64,000 nucleotides of DNA, taken from the NCBI GenBank assembly GCA_964572965.1, contig CAZNHL010000006.1, positions 1-64,000 on the forward strand. The letters run 5' to 3'. The notes under the pieces were generated by a model. The model did not search any database, was not told the DNA's origin, and saw only the letters and a list, made by a program, of their open reading frames with translations. This DNA comes from CAZNHL01 sp964572965 (GTDB lineage Bacteria > Bacteroidota > Bacteroidia > Cytophagales > UBA9547). The translations under genes were made by a program, and so were the position numbers. How positions within the stretch are numbered: the stretch's first letter is position 1; each line of letters begins with the position of its first letter. This document shows, in pieces, positions 63,234 through 64,000 of this stretch.

Positions 63234-64000
63234 ATGAAAAAGAACACTCTTCACATTGCAGGCCTGCTGTTTTTAGCAAGCGCACTGTTGGCAGGCTGCG
63301 ATAAAGCCGGGCAACAGGAAACCACAGTTGTTGATTCAACTAAGGTTAACAAACCAAACATTATTGTAATTGTTGCTGATGACCTTGGCTGGAATGATAT
63401 TTCAGCAAACGGCAACAAAGAAATTCCAACACCCAATATCGATGGCATAGGGCATGATGGCGTTCATTTTACCAATGGATATTCTTCTGCACATATCTGC
63501 GGGCCTTCGCGAGCGGGTTTGATTACAGGCCGCTATCAGCAACGTTTCGGTCAGGAATTTCAGATACACGGAAACGTGAAAGACCCGAAAGCTTCTAAAA
63601 TACAACCGGATGGGTATATTGCTGCTTATCTTCCACAAAATTATAGTGCTGAACATCAGGGTCTGCCCACTGATGAAGTGACACTGGCAAAACTGTTGAA
63701 AGACAATGGTTATACAACAGGGCTTGTTGGTAAATGGCATTTGGGTTCTACTGAAGAATACTTGCCTGAGAACAGGGGTTTTGATTCTCACTTCGGATTC
63801 CTGGGTGGAGCTTCTTCTTATGCTGATACCAATGATGCAACTGTAGAAACAACTTTCCTGCCTTGGGTAAACCATTACAAATCGGGACTTAACCGTAAAG
63901 ATGAGCGGGCTATCCGCAGTGGAGGTAAAGTGATTGATGTAAAAGAATACCTGACCTACCGTTTCAGAGACGAAGCAATCAACTTCATAGAAAAAAACAA
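63234..64000 (+). CDS. Sulfatase lipoprotein (3' end outside window)
   Basis: ATG at 63234; the frame is open to the window end (255 codons). Lipobox LAGC with Cys22. D49-D50 in VADDLGWNDISANG, nucleophile C89 in ICGPSRAGLITGRYQQRFG, VGKWHLGSTEEYLPENRGF. The CGPSR motif and RYQQRFGQEFQ differ from the GRNHH arylsulfatases and resemble glycan sulfatases of the iduronate/GalNAc-6-sulfate type (inference). Only 25 bp behind the RND permease, so probably in the same transcript. Membrane anchoring would keep it at the periplasmic or surface face. Confidence 0.93.
   Translation, partial: MKKNTLHIAGLLFLASALLAGCDKAGQQETTVVDSTKVNKPNIIVIVADDLGWNDISANGNKEIPTPNIDGIGHDGVHFTNGYSSAHICGPSRAGLITGRYQQRFGQEFQIHGNVKDPKASKIQPDGYIAAYLPQNYSAEHQGLPTDEVTLAKLLKDNGYTTGLVGKWHLGSTEEYLPENRGFDSHFGFLGGASSYADTNDATVETTFLPWVNHYKSGLNRKDERAIRSGGKVIDVKEYLTYRFRDEAINFIEKN

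Noticed and set aside
62621..63247. 208-aa minus-strand frame opposite the RND permease
   Set aside because: Exact shadow of the strongly supported permease gene; His/Asn-rich translation typical of antisense frames.

Overview
The window is a draft-quality scaffold from a Bacteroidota genome, probably Chitinophagaceae or Sphingobacteriaceae (class-level placement is inference). Support comes from a SusC/SusD pair, a protein with a type IX secretion (T9SS) sorting tail, a PCMD-domain lipoprotein, a PorT-like barrel and TAnnTTTG-type -7 boxes. Six runs of exactly 10 N (11640, 18266, 37227, 38626, 48018, 51758) are scaffold placeholders. Several interrupt genes that read through once the N are removed. 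I saw no rRNA, tRNA, transposase or CRISPR array.

The dominant theme is sulfate-ester hydrolysis. Eight Cys-type sulfatases lie in five places: three in tandem at 2-5593 (the first truncated by the window edge); one at 18434 followed by an M28-like lipoprotein and an NTF2-like protein; one at 37621 followed by a NIPSNAP-like protein and a sulfamidase-like sulfatase; one at 49312 downstream of SusC/SusD; and a partial lipoprotein sulfatase at 63234 behind an RND efflux pump. No glycoside hydrolase and no formylglycine-generating enzyme is present. The set therefore looks more like scavenging of sulfate from small sulfate esters or a simple glycan than a full polysaccharide utilization locus (inference). 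Serine acetyltransferase (30329), two sulfurtransferase/rhodanese proteins (32279, 52814) and a peroxiredoxin add to the sulfur context.

Between the sulfatase loci: 5692-11569 holds a T9SS-exported protein, an amidohydrolase, TspO and a DUF748 protein, with a 950-bp gap containing a decayed pseudogene. 11780-18047 is a stress-type cluster (YciE-like ferritin fold, SDR, DUF1360-like, small envelope proteins, YtxH, DUF4142, two DUF2541-like paralogs and an unlisted 43-aa basic protein). 22765-37252 is housekeeping and accessory: DAACS transporter, nitronate monooxygenase, a DUF4143 ATPase, AlkZ-like glycosylase, transglutaminase-like lipoprotein, RBBP9 hydrolase, CysE, mercaptopyruvate sulfurtransferase, PorT/PCMD pair and MBOAT acyltransferase. 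51287-52635 is a compact operon of two tiny membrane proteins and a fatty acid hydroxylase. 53243-58486 holds peroxiredoxin, a Bcr/CflA exporter, a PQQ-like lipoprotein, cytochrome c and a sorbosone-dehydrogenase-like protein.

Two regulatory signals look new to me. (1) A leader signature, CTATAG followed about 51-57 nt later by a C4-C6 run, stands before sulfatases, the hydroxylase operon and the RND/sulfatase unit. SusC has it with longer spacing, and CTATAG alone precedes cysE. It is a candidate sulfur-limitation regulon. (2) Each of the two DUF4143/AAA ATPase genes has its own gene-specific set of four repeated half-sites, the last touching or containing the start codon. The window is also rich in intergenic palindromes of several families, many occurring as pairs.
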